A stretch of 38,162 bases of DNA, from the NCBI GenBank assembly GCA_964555935.1, contig CAZKUN010000069.1, positions 1-38,162 of the forward strand, read 5' to 3'. The notes beneath the pieces are model-generated. The model had not been told where the DNA came from, ran no database searches, and saw nothing but the letters and a program-made list of their open reading frames with translations. Source of the DNA: CAZKUN01 sp964555935 (GTDB taxonomy: Bacteria > Armatimonadota > Zipacnadia > Zipacnadales > VGFC01). Positions 1-8,735 of this stretch are shown in pieces. The stretch's first letter is position 1, and each line of letters starts with the position of its first letter. The translations under genes and the position numbers were made by a program.

Positions 1-1
1 G

Positions 2-196
2 AGCCCCGCTCGGTCGCTCACATCTCTGGCAAAGGTCGTCTCGCTGCTCATCGAGCGCGGCGCGGATGTGAACGCCCGCCGCGAGGACGGACAGACCCCA
101 CTGTCGACGGCTCAGGTCCACGATTGGGACACGAACGGCCCGGAGACCGTCGACCTGCTGCTTGCCGCCGGAGCGACCCCCACCGCTGAGGAGTGA
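2..196 (+). CDS. Ankyrin-repeat protein, C-terminal fragment
   Basis: The window opens inside a reading frame of 64 residues that ends with TGA at 194-196. Visible are the end of one ankyrin repeat (VVSLLIERGADVNARREDGQTPL) read as the usual helix-loop pattern with G-A-D-V-N and G-Q-T-P-L, and a final partial repeat (VDLLLAAGATP). Ankyrin repeats are protein-binding scaffolds; the partner cannot be inferred. The gene stops 7 bases before the next start, and the Shine-Dalgarno-like GAGGAG of the next gene lies in its last codons, so the two are probably co-transcribed. The N-terminus is outside the window, so the full size and any signal peptide are unknown. Confidence 0.8.
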   Translation, partial: SPARSLTSLAKVVSLLIERGADVNARREDGQTPLSTAQVHDWDTNGPETVDLLLAAGATPTAEE

Positions 197-203
197 GACC
201 GAC

Positions 204-3026
204 ATGAGAACGTGGATCGGCGTCCTGGTTGCTCTGTGCCTTGCCGTCACGGTGTCGGCTGAGACGCTGACGTATGTCGACATCCTGAATCAGCTCACCG
301 ACTTCGACCGGCTCACGCGCCTGCAGACCGGCATCAAGGGCGGGCAATACTCAAGCTACGCGCGGCAGGAGAGCGAGCAGTGGGCATTCAACGCCGACGC
401 GGGGCAATACATCCGCGTGGAGGACAGCGGCGGGGCGGTGATGATGGAGCAGGAGGGCCCCGGCTGCGTCTTCCGCATGTGGTCGGCCAATCCGAAGGGC
501 AAGCTCCATATCTACATCGACGGCGCGACCGAGCCGATCGTCCTTGACCATCACGGGATATTCCTCGGCGACACAGAGCCGTTCATCGAGCCGCTGGTCT
601 ACAAGCGCACCGATGAGGCGATGTCGGCATCGGACGCGTACGTGCCGATATCGTTCGCCAAGAGCATCAAGATCTGCGCCGACGAGAAGCACCCTCAGTT
701 CTACATCTTCGGCTACCTTCAGTACCCCGATGACTGGGACGTCGAGAGCTTCCATCTGCCGCTGACTGACGCTGAAAACGCGGCGTTGCGCCGAGCCGCG
801 GACGCGTGGTCAGAGCCGGGAGTCGACCCCAAGCCGACGCTCCAGGGGCAGAAGATGAAGGCCCGGACCGTGACGCTGAAGCCCGGTCAGACGGTCAATC
901 TCGCGAAACTCAAAGGCCCAGGCACGGTCCGAGCGATCCGCGCAAAGGTGGATTGCACTGGCCGGGACTACTGGCGCAAGCTGGTGCTCAAAGCCTCGTG
1001 GGATGGCTCGGACTGGCCACAGGTTGAGACGCCGCTGGGCGCGCTGTTTGGCTTCGATTGGACGACGCCGGAGTATGGATCGCTCCCGGCCGGGTGCCTC
1101 GATGGCGAGGGGTATCTCTACTACGCCATGCCCTTCCGAGAGAGCGGCGTTCTGGAGCTGACGAGCTATCTTGAGATGCCGGCGACGGTGACGTATGAGA
1201 TCGAATACGCGAAACATGAGCTGCCGGAGGACACGGCCTATTTCTTTGCCCGCTGGCGCCATGAGGTCGATAGCGCGACCCTCGATTACCCCTTCATCGA
1301 GACGGCGGGCAACGGGCATCTCGTCGGGATCTCGCTGCAGATCGACCACCCGATTCCTGGCTGGTGGGGCGAGGGCGACGAGAAGGTCTGGATCGATGGC
1401 GACCAGTTCCCGGAGTGGATTGGCACGGGCTCGGAGGACTACTTCGGCGACGCCTGGGGGATCCGGTACCTGCCCGGCCCGAGCTTTGGCTGCAGCTATG
1501 ATGAGTACCCGAAGACGTGCCCGTATCGCTGGCACTTCATGGACTTCATCCCCTTCGAGCGGCGCCTGCGGATGACGATTGAGAACTATGGCTCGTGGTC
1601 TGATCTGGACGCCAATGAGTACGAGTACAACTCGGTGGCGTATTGGTATCAGGAGGAGCTGGTGCCGCCGTTCGAGGACTTGGCGGGTCGCACGTACATT
1701 GGTGGCGAGGAGTACCTGCAGGAGCCGGCCGAGTATCAGTACCAGACCGACCGGTTCCCCGAGATCACCGCCGACGATGTGCTGACGAGCGGGCTGGATC
1801 TGCCATACGCGGTTGAGGCCGAGCACGTCATCGCGAGCGGGAACGTCATCACCGACGCGAAGCTGGCGTACCAGTTCAATTGGGAGCGCGCGGTGGACTT
1901 TGGCGAGGTTGAGGCGGGTCAAGAACTCGCGGAGTTTGAGCTGGTCGCGGCGGACGCAGGCGTGCATTACCCAACGCTCTACACGGCGCCCGAAGAGGGG
2001 CTGGCTGAGCTGTCGCTTGAGGTCGATGGACGCGGATTAGCCGTCGTGAACCAGCCCGAGACTCACATCGCGGAACTGGACGGCGTCGACATGCCCGCGG
2101 GCGGCAGGCGCGCGAAACTCATCGCCGCGACCGCCGGCCGAGCGGTGATCGACTGCTTCCAACTCCGCCCCGCTCCCGCGACGAAGGACGCCATCGAGGC
2201 GGAGACATTGGAGATCGTGAGCGCGACCGGCGCCGAGCCTGAGGTCAGCGCGCCGATGCGTGGCCCGAGCGAAGGACAGATCCTCGAGTGGCCCGCAACG
2301 GCCGAAGGGGACGCGCTGGTGCTGGCGCTGCCCGAGCGCGAGCTTCCGGCTCTCGTGCTGCATGTCCGGCCGATGCAAGGGCCGGATGAGGGCATCATTC
2401 AGGCGTTCGCCGAGGGCGAGCCGATCGGCCCTCGTTTTGATCTCTACGCGCCGACGCCCGCGCGGCAACTGTGGATGAACCTGCCGCTGGGGACGCTGCC
2501 CGCCGGCAGCAATGAGGTCGAGATCCGCGTCGTGGGCAAGAATCCGGCCGCCAGTTCCTACCACGTCGGTCTCGATTACTTCAAGTGGGCGCCGCTGATC
2601 CTACATCCCGACAGCGTCGAGGGCGCGTGGGCGCGTCTGGCTCGGAACCAGAGCTGCGGTTTCACGCACCAGGCGCTGGGGCCGGCCTTCGTGGGCGGGC
2701 ATCAATTCTGGGTGCAGCCATGTCTCCATGGAGGGTTCGTCGAACTCGCCGTCCATCTTCCCGAGGAGGGCGACTACGAGGTCGAGACGCGTCTTACGAC
2801 ATCCTGGGACTACGCCATCGTGCAGATGACGATGGATGGCGAGCCGTTGGGCGAGCCTGTCGACACGCTCACGGAGACGGTGCTGCAGACCGAGCCACTC
2901 AACTTCGGCGTGAAGCACCTGGCGGCCGGCCAGCACCTCTTCCGCTTCACAGCGATCGACAAGAACCCCGAGTCACGGGGTTACCTCATGGGGATCGACT
3001 ACATCCTGGTGAAGAGGGCGGAATAA
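204..3026 (+). CDS. Secreted DUF2961 protein (GH172-related glycosidase candidate)
   Basis: A 940-residue exported protein. I chose the ATG at 204, not the upstream in-frame start at 162, because it follows a GAGGAG about 10 bases upstream and begins a clean Sec signal peptide (MRTW, hydrophobic core, cut near VSA-ET). Residues about 25-520 match the DUF2961 fold, including the hallmark GTGSEDYFG around residues 407-415 with Glu411, and early W and G motifs (GPGCVFRMW). Characterised DUF2961 members form family GH172 and act on fructofuranosyl or D-arabinofuranosyl linkages, so a retaining glycosidase acting outside the cytoplasm is likely, but the substrate is not predictable here. Residues about 530-940 are two or more beta-sandwich-like regions, probably carbohydrate-binding, and make the protein much longer than a minimal family member. 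It converges with the minus-strand operon ending at 3127. Confidence 0.85.
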   Translation: MRTWIGVLVALCLAVTVSAETLTYVDILNQLTDFDRLTRLQTGIKGGQYSSYARQESEQWAFNADAGQYIRVEDSGGAVMMEQEGPGCVFRMWSANPKGKLHIYIDGATEPIVLDHHGIFLGDTEPFIEPLVYKRTDEAMSASDAYVPISFAKSIKICADEKHPQFYIFGYLQYPDDWDVESFHLPLTDAENAALRRAADAWSEPGVDPKPTLQGQKMKARTVTLKPGQTVNLAKLKGPGTVRAIRAKVDCTGRDYWRKLVLKASWDGSDWPQVETPLGALFGFDWTTPEYGSLPAGCLDGEGYLYYAMPFRESGVLELTSYLEMPATVTYEIEYAKHELPEDTAYFFARWRHEVDSATLDYPFIETAGNGHLVGISLQIDHPIPGWWGEGDEKVWIDGDQFPEWIGTGSEDYFGDAWGIRYLPGPSFGCSYDEYPKTCPYRWHFMDFIPFERRLRMTIENYGSWSDLDANEYEYNSVAYWYQEELVPPFEDLAGRTYIGGEEYLQEPAEYQYQTDRFPEITADDVLTSGLDLPYAVEAEHVIASGNVITDAKLAYQFNWERAVDFGEVEAGQELAEFELVAADAGVHYPTLYTAPEEGLAELSLEVDGRGLAVVNQPETHIAELDGVDMPAGGRRAKLIAATAGRAVIDCFQLRPAPATKDAIEAETLEIVSATGAEPEVSAPMRGPSEGQILEWPATAEGDALVLALPERELPALVLHVRPMQGPDEGIIQAFAEGEPIGPRFDLYAPTPARQLWMNLPLGTLPAGSNEVEIRVVGKNPAASSYHVGLDYFKWAPLILHPDSVEGAWARLARNQSCGFTHQALGPAFVGGHQFWVQPCLHGGFVELAVHLPEEGDYEVETRLTTSWDYAIVQMTMDGEPLGEPVDTLTETVLQTEPLNFGVKHLAAGQHLFRFTAIDKNPESRGYLMGIDYILVKRAE

Positions 3027-3035
3027 GCGACGGCA

Positions 3036-3098
3036 GGGCGTGATGAATCACGCCCCTACACCGTCCGATCACTCGTAGGGGCGCAATTCATTGCGCCC
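3036..3098. repeat. Inverted pair of small hairpins between convergent genes
   Basis: Two perfect 9-bp hairpins, at 3036-3055 (arm GGGCGTGAT, loop GA) and 3079-3098 (arm GGGCGCAAT, loop TC), lie between genes that converge. The second is the first in reverse orientation: both read GCAGGGCG, two variable bases, ATGAAT, two variable bases, then CGCCCCTAC. The variable bases differ in both arms so that pairing is kept (TG/CA against CA/TG). The position suits a bidirectional transcription end, but neither hairpin has a T-tract. Similar GTAGGGGCG palindromes are common intergenic repeats in several bacterial phyla. Confidence 0.75.
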
Positions 3099-3126
3099 TG
3101 CTTTCAGCCGCGCGGCGAAGTGGCCC

Positions 3127-4242
3127 CTACTCGGCGAATGACACATCATCGAGCCAAAGCGTGTTCTCCACGGGGCCGCCCTCCATGGCCGAGACGTCAC
3201 CGACCACGAGCTTCTTGACTTGCGTGATGTCGAGTTGTCCGTTCTCGTCGGCGGAGTCATCGCCCAAGGTGAGTTCTGCCACGGCGATGTCGAGTTGGGC
3301 GAAGTCGTCGCCGGCGGGCGTGGGCAAGAACGTCCTGTACTTCGAGCCGTCCAGTTCCTCGATCTCAAGCATGATGGTGGTCTCAACCTCGGACAGGTAC
3401 GACAGACGCAGCCTTGTCATGCCCTCCAGCGGAACGGTCCCGAGCCCCGTCCCCCAGACGGCGAGCTTGCCGGGCGGCAGGTTGTACGCGATGCGGAGGC
3501 TGTAGTCGCCATCGGCCTTTCGTTCTTGCTCGTAGGCGATCTCGGTGTCCGAGCCGGCGATGCCCGCCCACTGCAGCGGTGCGGATTCGAAGGAATCGAC
3601 CTGCAAGCCGGCCTCGGTGCGGACCCAGCGGGGAGGCGTGCCCTCTGAGTCGACCCACACGTCATCCAGCCAGAGCTTTCGCGGCGACAGATCGGGCGCG
3701 ATGAAGAAGGGCACCGCGTCGGCCAGTGCCGCCAGCGTCCCGACGTTGTCTGTGAAGAAGATTAGGGCGGCTTGGTCGAGGTCGAGCCGATCGTTCTGGT
3801 CGGCGCTGCCATCGGCAAGGGTGAACTCGCTGAAGTCGAGAACGACCTCCTGCCAGCGGCCGGGAAGGCTAGTGAATTCAGTGCTGTAGCTTGAGGCATC
3901 GGCCTCGTTGATCCCTACACGCACGGTGGTCTGGGCCGTCGTGCGGATGTGCATCAGCAGGCTCTTCCCGCCCAGAAGTCCGGCGTTCAGTCCCGTCCCC
4001 AGCCCGGTGGGGGCCCCCTTTGTGGGCGTGTAGGCAAACTGGAGCACGCCGTTGCCCTCTTCGCGGACGACGTCCGCGTCGGTGGCTGATGTGAGTTGCG
4101 CCCCCTGATCGCGGGTGCCGAAGCCATCGATATCGTTGTCGAAGAGCCACTCCGCAACCGGCGCCTGGGCGGAGGCGGGGGTCGCGAGCATCAGTCCAGC
4201 GAACACACATCCAAGCACAGCGACGAGCAGCAGATTCCTCAT
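3127..4242 (-). CDS. Secreted protein with two tandem jelly-roll (CBM/CIA30-like) domains
   Basis: A 371-residue protein. The ATG at 4242 is preferred over one nine codons upstream because it follows GGGAG and starts a Sec signal peptide that ends ASAQA. The mature protein is an internal duplication. Each half has a sugar-binding jelly-roll pattern, contains a similar segment (LADGSADQNDRLDLDQ near residues 143-158, LGDDSADENGQLDITQ near 326-341), and ends with LWLDDV. This resembles CBM11/CIA30-type galactose-binding folds, so binding of a glycan outside the cytoplasm is likely. No catalytic motif is visible. It is the last gene of the 11099-3127 minus-strand cluster, 81 bases after the sialidase-like gene, and could help hold that enzyme or its substrate at the cell surface. 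Confidence 0.6.
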   Translation of the reverse strand: MRNLLLVAVLGCVFAGLMLATPASAQAPVAEWLFDNDIDGFGTRDQGAQLTSATDADVVREEGNGVLQFAYTPTKGAPTGLGTGLNAGLLGGKSLLMHIRTTAQTTVRVGINEADASSYSTEFTSLPGRWQEVVLDFSEFTLADGSADQNDRLDLDQAALIFFTDNVGTLAALADAVPFFIAPDLSPRKLWLDDVWVDSEGTPPRWVRTEAGLQVDSFESAPLQWAGIAGSDTEIAYEQERKADGDYSLRIAYNLPPGKLAVWGTGLGTVPLEGMTRLRLSYLSEVETTIMLEIEELDGSKYRTFLPTPAGDDFAQLDIAVAELTLGDDSADENGQLDITQVKKLVVGDVSAMEGGPVENTLWLDDVSFAE

Positions 4243-4323
4243 GTTGGGTCTCTCCCAGTTAGTGAGCATTCAGATGGGCATACACTGCTCGGCCTGGTTG
4301 GGTTGCGCGAGGCGAGGCCAGCC

Positions 4324-5940
4324 TCACTCCCATCCAACCGGCTCGATACCCTCTCGCGTGACTCTCAGGCGCTGGGCGCGGATGGATGATCCCTCGCCCT
4401 CCTCATAGTACACGATCAGGACGGTCCCGTCGTTTCGTCGGACCATGCTGGGGTACGCGCCAATGCAGGTGTCGAGGAGGAGGGTCTCGCTCCACGAGGC
4501 GCCGTCGTCGAGGCTGTAGTGGAGCGACGTGCCGGGGACGCGGTGGGCGAGTAGCAGGACATCGCCCGCGTAGAACAGGTAGGGAGCCTGGCCGGGGAAG
4601 CCGATCTTCTCGGATGGCGACCACGTGAGGCCCTTGTCCTCGGAGACGCTCCACCACATGCTATCACCATGGTTGGTGCGCATGAGGCAGAGGATAATTC
4701 CGTCCGGGCGCTCGATGATCGCTGGCTCATCGTTGTCGTCGTTGGATTCATCGACCCAAGCCGGGTCGCTCCACGTCTTGCCGCCGTCGGTCGAGCGCAT
4801 GATCGCAGACCAGTTGCGGAGCGGGCCCTGGTACTCGCGGTAGATCGGCCAGAGCAGCATGCCGTCGCGCAACTCGATGATTGGCGATGAGCAACCCCAG
4901 TGCGCGCCGGCGGTGTGGGGCACGAGGTGCGGCTCCGTCCACGTGTGGCCATTGTCGGACGAGAAGCTGAGCCACAGCTCCTTGTACTTGCTCTCACAGC
5001 CTGGTCGTCCGTCGTCGCGCCCGCCGTAGTAGGTGAACCAGTTGCAGATGAGCGTGCCGTCACTCAGGGCTGTGATCGATGGATCGCGGTCGTCCCACGG
5101 CGTGTCGACGACGATCTCAGGCGGCCCCCACGTCTCGCCGTCATCCGTCGAACGAACCGAGCAGACGCGGGCGCCCTTCGGGAGATCTTCGCGCGGAAAT
5201 GCGATATGTCCGTAACCCGCGTAGAAGACGCAGAGCAGGTCTCCGTTGGCGCAACGGCAGATGTCCGGGAACGCCTCGTACGCGCCGGCTCCGGCGTCCT
5301 CACAGATGACCTTGTAGTCGGGTGCCACGAGCTTGCCTCCCAAGTCGCGCCACGGCGGCGTCAGCTCGACGCTCTCGCCGGACACGGAGATGTTGCGATA
5401 GCGGCAGATGCCCTGGCTGCTGCCGAAGCCGAGCAGGCCCGCGCCCAGCGTGTTGTCGCGGGCATCGATGACGCGATTTCCGTTGACCTCGACAACGATG
5501 CGCGTGCCACCCGCGCGGATGTATACCTCGTGCCACTCCCCGCGCGCCAGCCTGACATCGGACGCGCGCTGGAGATTCTGCCAGAATGCGTCCGGGCTGT
5601 TCTTGCTGAGATAGACGCCATTGGCTTTGGTGGTGAAGTGGACGAGGGTGTACGTGCGGCTGTCGGTTGAGCGCAGGAGCACCTCGGCGGCGCCGACGCC
5701 CGGGCTGGATGTCTCGACGAGGAATTCGAAGCGCAGCTCGAAGTCACTGAACGCCGGCGACTTGAGAAACGCGTGGCCCGTCTGCTCGAAGGAACTCTCG
5801 GCAACCCAGGGGTCGAGTTGCGATAGAGCGCCGTCGGCGATCTCCCACTCGCCGCCGGAGAAGACCCAATCGGACGCATCTCCCGGCAGGTCGAGCGGGT
5901 CGGCCATCGCGGCGGATGCAACGGCGAGAGCGAGCAGCAC
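4324..5940 (-). CDS. Secreted DUF1080-like plus BNR sialidase-like protein
   Basis: About 538 residues. The N-terminal third (about residues 20-185) is a LamG-like beta-sandwich of the 3-keto-disaccharide hydrolase (DUF1080) type. The rest is a six-bladed sialidase/BNR propeller with at least five Asp boxes (STDDGETWG, SSDNGHTWT, STDGGKTWS, SEDKGLTWS, SLDDGASWS). Such proteins act on or bind glycans outside the cytoplasm; many family members are not true sialidases, so the substrate is open. The start is uncertain. A GTG at 5940 has GGAGG six bases upstream, but the best signal peptide would begin slightly earlier (RGRRSLVLLALAVASAAMA) where only GTT and CTG codons exist. An in-frame TTG at 6087 would overlap the GNAT gene by 131 bases. 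The gene starts 16 bases after the GNAT stop, as expected in an operon. Confidence 0.8.
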   Translation of the reverse strand: MLLALAVASAAMADPLDLPGDASDWVFSGGEWEIADGALSQLDPWVAESSFEQTGHAFLKSPAFSDFELRFEFLVETSSPGVGAAEVLLRSTDSRTYTLVHFTTKANGVYLSKNSPDAFWQNLQRASDVRLARGEWHEVYIRAGGTRIVVEVNGNRVIDARDNTLGAGLLGFGSSQGICRYRNISVSGESVELTPPWRDLGGKLVAPDYKVICEDAGAGAYEAFPDICRCANGDLLCVFYAGYGHIAFPREDLPKGARVCSVRSTDDGETWGPPEIVVDTPWDDRDPSITALSDGTLICNWFTYYGGRDDGRPGCESKYKELWLSFSSDNGHTWTEPHLVPHTAGAHWGCSSPIIELRDGMLLWPIYREYQGPLRNWSAIMRSTDGGKTWSDPAWVDESNDDNDEPAIIERPDGIILCLMRTNHGDSMWWSVSEDKGLTWSPSEKIGFPGQAPYLFYAGDVLLLAHRVPGTSLHYSLDDGASWSETLLLDTCIGAYPSMVRRNDGTVLIVYYEEGEGSSIRAQRLRVTREGIEPVGWE

Positions 5941-5956
5941 CAGGGACCTCCGGCCT

Positions 5957-6928
5957 CTAACCCAACGGCTTTTCCAGGGTCTCGGCGATGACGGCGAGTA
6001 GCTTGGCGCCGGCGTCGAAGTAGATGTGTTGAGCCGGATTCCAGGCGGCAGTCGTGTAGCCCGTGGTGACCGCGCCTTGCTCCGCAAGCCAGTTCAGTCC
6101 GAGGTGAAACATGACCTTGCCGATGCCGCGGCCGCGATACTCGGGATCGACGCCAGGGCTCCCGAAGTGACCCTCGCCGCCGCGTTTGGGCACCCATGCG
6201 GGCCCCATGAAACCGATGAGGCGATCGCCGTCGAGCGCGAGGCGGATGGGGCAGTCAGGCCGGAACTCGATGGTGGCCGCGTCGAGCGTCGTGCGCCATT
6301 CGGGCGCGAAGTAGCGGCTTGAGAAGTCAAGCAACTCATCCCGATCCTCGGGACCGAACAGGCGGTAGGTGATGCCCTCGGCTGCGAGGGCGTCGCGGCG
6401 CTGGTTGATCGAATCACGCCGCGTCCGGCCGCGAAGATCGTTGCGCAGGACCAACTCGTGATGGATCGCCCGATAGCCCCGGCGGCCGAAGAACCGAAAC
6501 GGCTCGGTGTCGACCGCCGCGCCCATGGTCAGCGGGATCGCAGTGCCGTATGTTTTGAAGATGATGCGGTCCTTGCCCTGGTCTTTCACCGCCTGCTCAA
6601 CGGCGTCGAGGAGCTGCGCGCCGATGCCCTGGCCACAGTGGCTTGGCTTGACCGCGAGCCCGGCGAGGTAGCCCGGCATCTCAGCGAGGCCGCCCTCTCG
6701 ATGGCGATCTTGCGTCAGGATGTAGCCGAGGCCGAAGCCGACAGGCGCGAGGCCCTCCAGCGCCACCAACGCCCCCGACGGCAGGTAATTGGCGTTAACC
6801 ATCGCGCCGCGAAGCTGCTCGGGGCGGATGGGGCGGTCGAATCCCTCAGAACCCGCCGCACGCAGGGCTTCGTTCCAGAGCCTGACGACGGCATCGATGT
6901 GGTCCGGTGAGAGCGGGACGATCTGCAT
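5957..6928 (-). CDS. Tandem GNAT-domain N-acetyltransferase
   Basis: A 323-residue cytoplasmic protein with two GNAT folds. The first carries its acetyl-CoA-binding loop at about residues 97-106 (HCGQGIGAQL), the second at about 265-270 (RGRGIG, following VDPEY). Both keep the Q/R-x-x-G-x-G/A pattern, so either half could bind acetyl-CoA, although in double-GNAT proteins often only one is active. The ATG at 6928 follows AGGAG at good spacing. The substrate cannot be told from sequence. It sits in mid-operon between a DUF481-like outer-membrane protein and a secreted sialidase-like protein, with gaps of 23 and 16 bases, so it may modify an amino sugar or other product of the pathway; that link is inference from position only. 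Confidence 0.8.
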   Translation of the reverse strand: MQIVPLSPDHIDAVVRLWNEALRAAGSEGFDRPIRPEQLRGAMVNANYLPSGALVALEGLAPVGFGLGYILTQDRHREGGLAEMPGYLAGLAVKPSHCGQGIGAQLLDAVEQAVKDQGKDRIIFKTYGTAIPLTMGAAVDTEPFRFFGRRGYRAIHHELVLRNDLRGRTRRDSINQRRDALAAEGITYRLFGPEDRDELLDFSSRYFAPEWRTTLDAATIEFRPDCPIRLALDGDRLIGFMGPAWVPKRGGEGHFGSPGVDPEYRGRGIGKVMFHLGLNWLAEQGAVTTGYTTAAWNPAQHIYFDAGAKLLAVIAETLEKPLG

Positions 6929-6951
6929 GGGACGCTCCTGATGCGACCGGG

Positions 6952-7680
6952 CTACTTCGCGCTAAATGTCAAGCCCAGCCACTGCGTCCGCCGAGCGTCG
7001 GGGACGGTGTTGCCGGTCCAGAATCGGTAGCCCAGTCCGAGCTTCTCGCTGGCCTTGTAATCGACGGCAACGTCCCACGAGTACCGGAATCGGTCGCGCG
7101 TTCCGCGAATCTCGCCGATCGCGCCGACCTCGCCCTTGGGCCCCGTGCTGACCTTCCATTTCTTGCCGATCTGCTTCTCGTAGCCGAAGGTCGCGCCGAT
7201 ATCGCCGACCCAAGGCTGGGATGTCTGCACGTCCCTGCTCGCGCCCCCCGTGAACTCGACGAAGCCGTACGTGCGCTGTTGGCGCAGGCCGGTCGCGAGC
7301 AAGGTGTGGAGGCTGTCGATGCCATGGTCGCCCTCGGTCTGAAGCAGGTACACGGGGACCCAATGGCGCTTCTTCTCCTCGTAGTTCTCGGGGAGGAGAC
7401 GGAAGCCGGTCTTCAGCCGGTCGAGCGTCGACGTGTCGCCGCGGGAGTAGTCCGAGTCCACGGTGATGGCCAGGGCTTTGCCCAGCAAGGGCGTGCCGAA
7501 TTGCCCGTCGAGATTCCACGAGACAGTCCACTCGCTACTGCCTCCACCGGCGCGCTCAGCGGCGCTTAGCACGATGTCAATCTTCTCAGTCTCAATGTCG
7601 AAGGCGAACGCGGTCGACAGGCTGAGGGTCAACAGTAGTCCAACCACGCCTAGCGTAAACAGCGGAATTCGGTAACTCAC
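6952..7680 (-). CDS. DUF481-like outer-membrane beta-barrel protein
   Basis: A 242-residue protein that starts with GTG at 7680, preceded by GGAGTGA. A Sec signal peptide (MSYRIPLF then a long hydrophobic run, cut near AFA-FD) is followed by alternating hydrophobic and polar strands with many aromatic residues (WTVSWNL, RTYGFVEFTGG, FRYSWDVAVDYKASEKLGLGYRFWTGN), the look of a small outer-membrane barrel of the DUF481/YdiY type. It ends in FSAK and not in the classic terminal Phe, so the assignment is by pattern. If right, it also argues for a diderm cell. It lies in the operon 23 bases after the URO-D-like gene and might help substrate cross the outer membrane, but no specificity can be read. 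Confidence 0.55.
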   Translation of the reverse strand: MSYRIPLFTLGVVGLLLTLSLSTAFAFDIETEKIDIVLSAAERAGGGSSEWTVSWNLDGQFGTPLLGKALAITVDSDYSRGDTSTLDRLKTGFRLLPENYEEKKRHWVPVYLLQTEGDHGIDSLHTLLATGLRQQRTYGFVEFTGGASRDVQTSQPWVGDIGATFGYEKQIGKKWKVSTGPKGEVGAIGEIRGTRDRFRYSWDVAVDYKASEKLGLGYRFWTGNTVPDARRTQWLGLTFSAK

Positions 7681-7703
7681 TCAATCACTCCGGTTCGAGG
7701 GTG

Positions 7704-8708
7704 TTACGTCTGCGCGCCCTTGGGCGCGTATTCATCCAACAGCTTCAGATAGAGCCCGTAGTCATCAAACGAGACGCCCGGAGGCGTTTGGTGGTCGACC
7801 GACGGGATGAACCCGCCCGAGCGCATCGTGGGAAGCAAGCGCTCGAACTCCTGGCGCATTCGTTCCTCGCCCAGATGCATGACGGTCTTGTCGAACGCGC
7901 CGATCATGCGTAGGTCCGGATATTCCGCCCTCAGTTGCCCGACATCCACGCCGGCCATTCGCTCCAGCGGCAAGAAGCCCTGCACGCCGACGTCCTGCAT
8001 CCACGGGACGAGTTCGGTGACGTCGCCATCGGTGTCGACCATGACCGTGACGCCTCGGTCGCGTAGCGCGGGCACGAGCTTGCGGTAATACGGCCCGACG
8101 AATTCGTCGAACTGGGCCTTGGAGCACATCGGCCCGTGGTTGTATGACATGTCCTCGGCGATGGTCATGAAGTCGGGAACGCAGATCTCGCAGAACTGCT
8201 CCACGCAGCGCAGGTTGTACTCCAGCAGGTCCTGGTTGATCCGGTGCATCAGTTCGGGCTGATCGTAGAACGCGAAGAGATGATGCTCGATACCAAATAG
8301 CGACCTCGGGAACCAGAAGTAGCCCTCGAGCGAGATCCAGACCGCGAGATCGCCCGACTCCTGCCCGGCCGCCCACTGCCGGATCGTAGCCGGGTCGAAG
8401 GCCGTTGGCTCGGGGTAGAGCCACTGCTTCATGTTCTCGTACTCGTCCTCGGTCTTCATGCGTCCGGCGCCGTGGTGGGTCGGCACGGGCATGCCGGGCC
8501 CCCCTTGGATCGCGCGGATCCAGCACTGCTGGAGGTCATCCAGTCCGACGTGCTTGCGAATCGAGAAGGCATCCTGAAGTTCGGTCGCCAAACCCTCCTC
8601 GTGCCAGCGCTCAATGGTCTTGTCCCAGTACCCGGCCCACTCAATACGCGGAAGCCGGTCCACAGGCTCAAAGTTCAGCGCGCGGCGGATGCGGTCTCTG
8701 TTGGTCAA
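7704..8708 (-). CDS. Uroporphyrinogen decarboxylase (URO-D) family protein, MtaA/CmuA-like
   Basis: A 334-residue cytoplasmic TIM-barrel protein. The start appears to be TTG at 8708, with GGAG eight bases upstream. The opening MTNRDRIRRALNFEPVDRLPRIEW is the standard first helix of URO-D-superfamily methyltransferase-like proteins. Later segments (EDMSYNHGPM, VMVDTDGDVTELVPWMQDVGVQGFLPLE, IGAFDK) follow the family's barrel strands, including the Asp and His positions that bind substrate or zinc in corrinoid-linked members. A role in haem synthesis is unlikely because it lacks the usual HemE N-terminal motif and sits among glycan genes. Demethylation or another one-carbon reaction on a methylated sugar is possible but unproven. 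It is 27 bases downstream of the GH9 gene. Confidence 0.8.
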   Translation of the reverse strand: MTNRDRIRRALNFEPVDRLPRIEWAGYWDKTIERWHEEGLATELQDAFSIRKHVGLDDLQQCWIRAIQGGPGMPVPTHHGAGRMKTEDEYENMKQWLYPEPTAFDPATIRQWAAGQESGDLAVWISLEGYFWFPRSLFGIEHHLFAFYDQPELMHRINQDLLEYNLRCVEQFCEICVPDFMTIAEDMSYNHGPMCSKAQFDEFVGPYYRKLVPALRDRGVTVMVDTDGDVTELVPWMQDVGVQGFLPLERMAGVDVGQLRAEYPDLRMIGAFDKTVMHLGEERMRQEFERLLPTMRSGGFIPSVDHQTPPGVSFDDYGLYLKLLDEYAPKGAQT

Positions 8709-8735
8709 TTCGGCTGCTCCAATCGCTGTAAGCTA

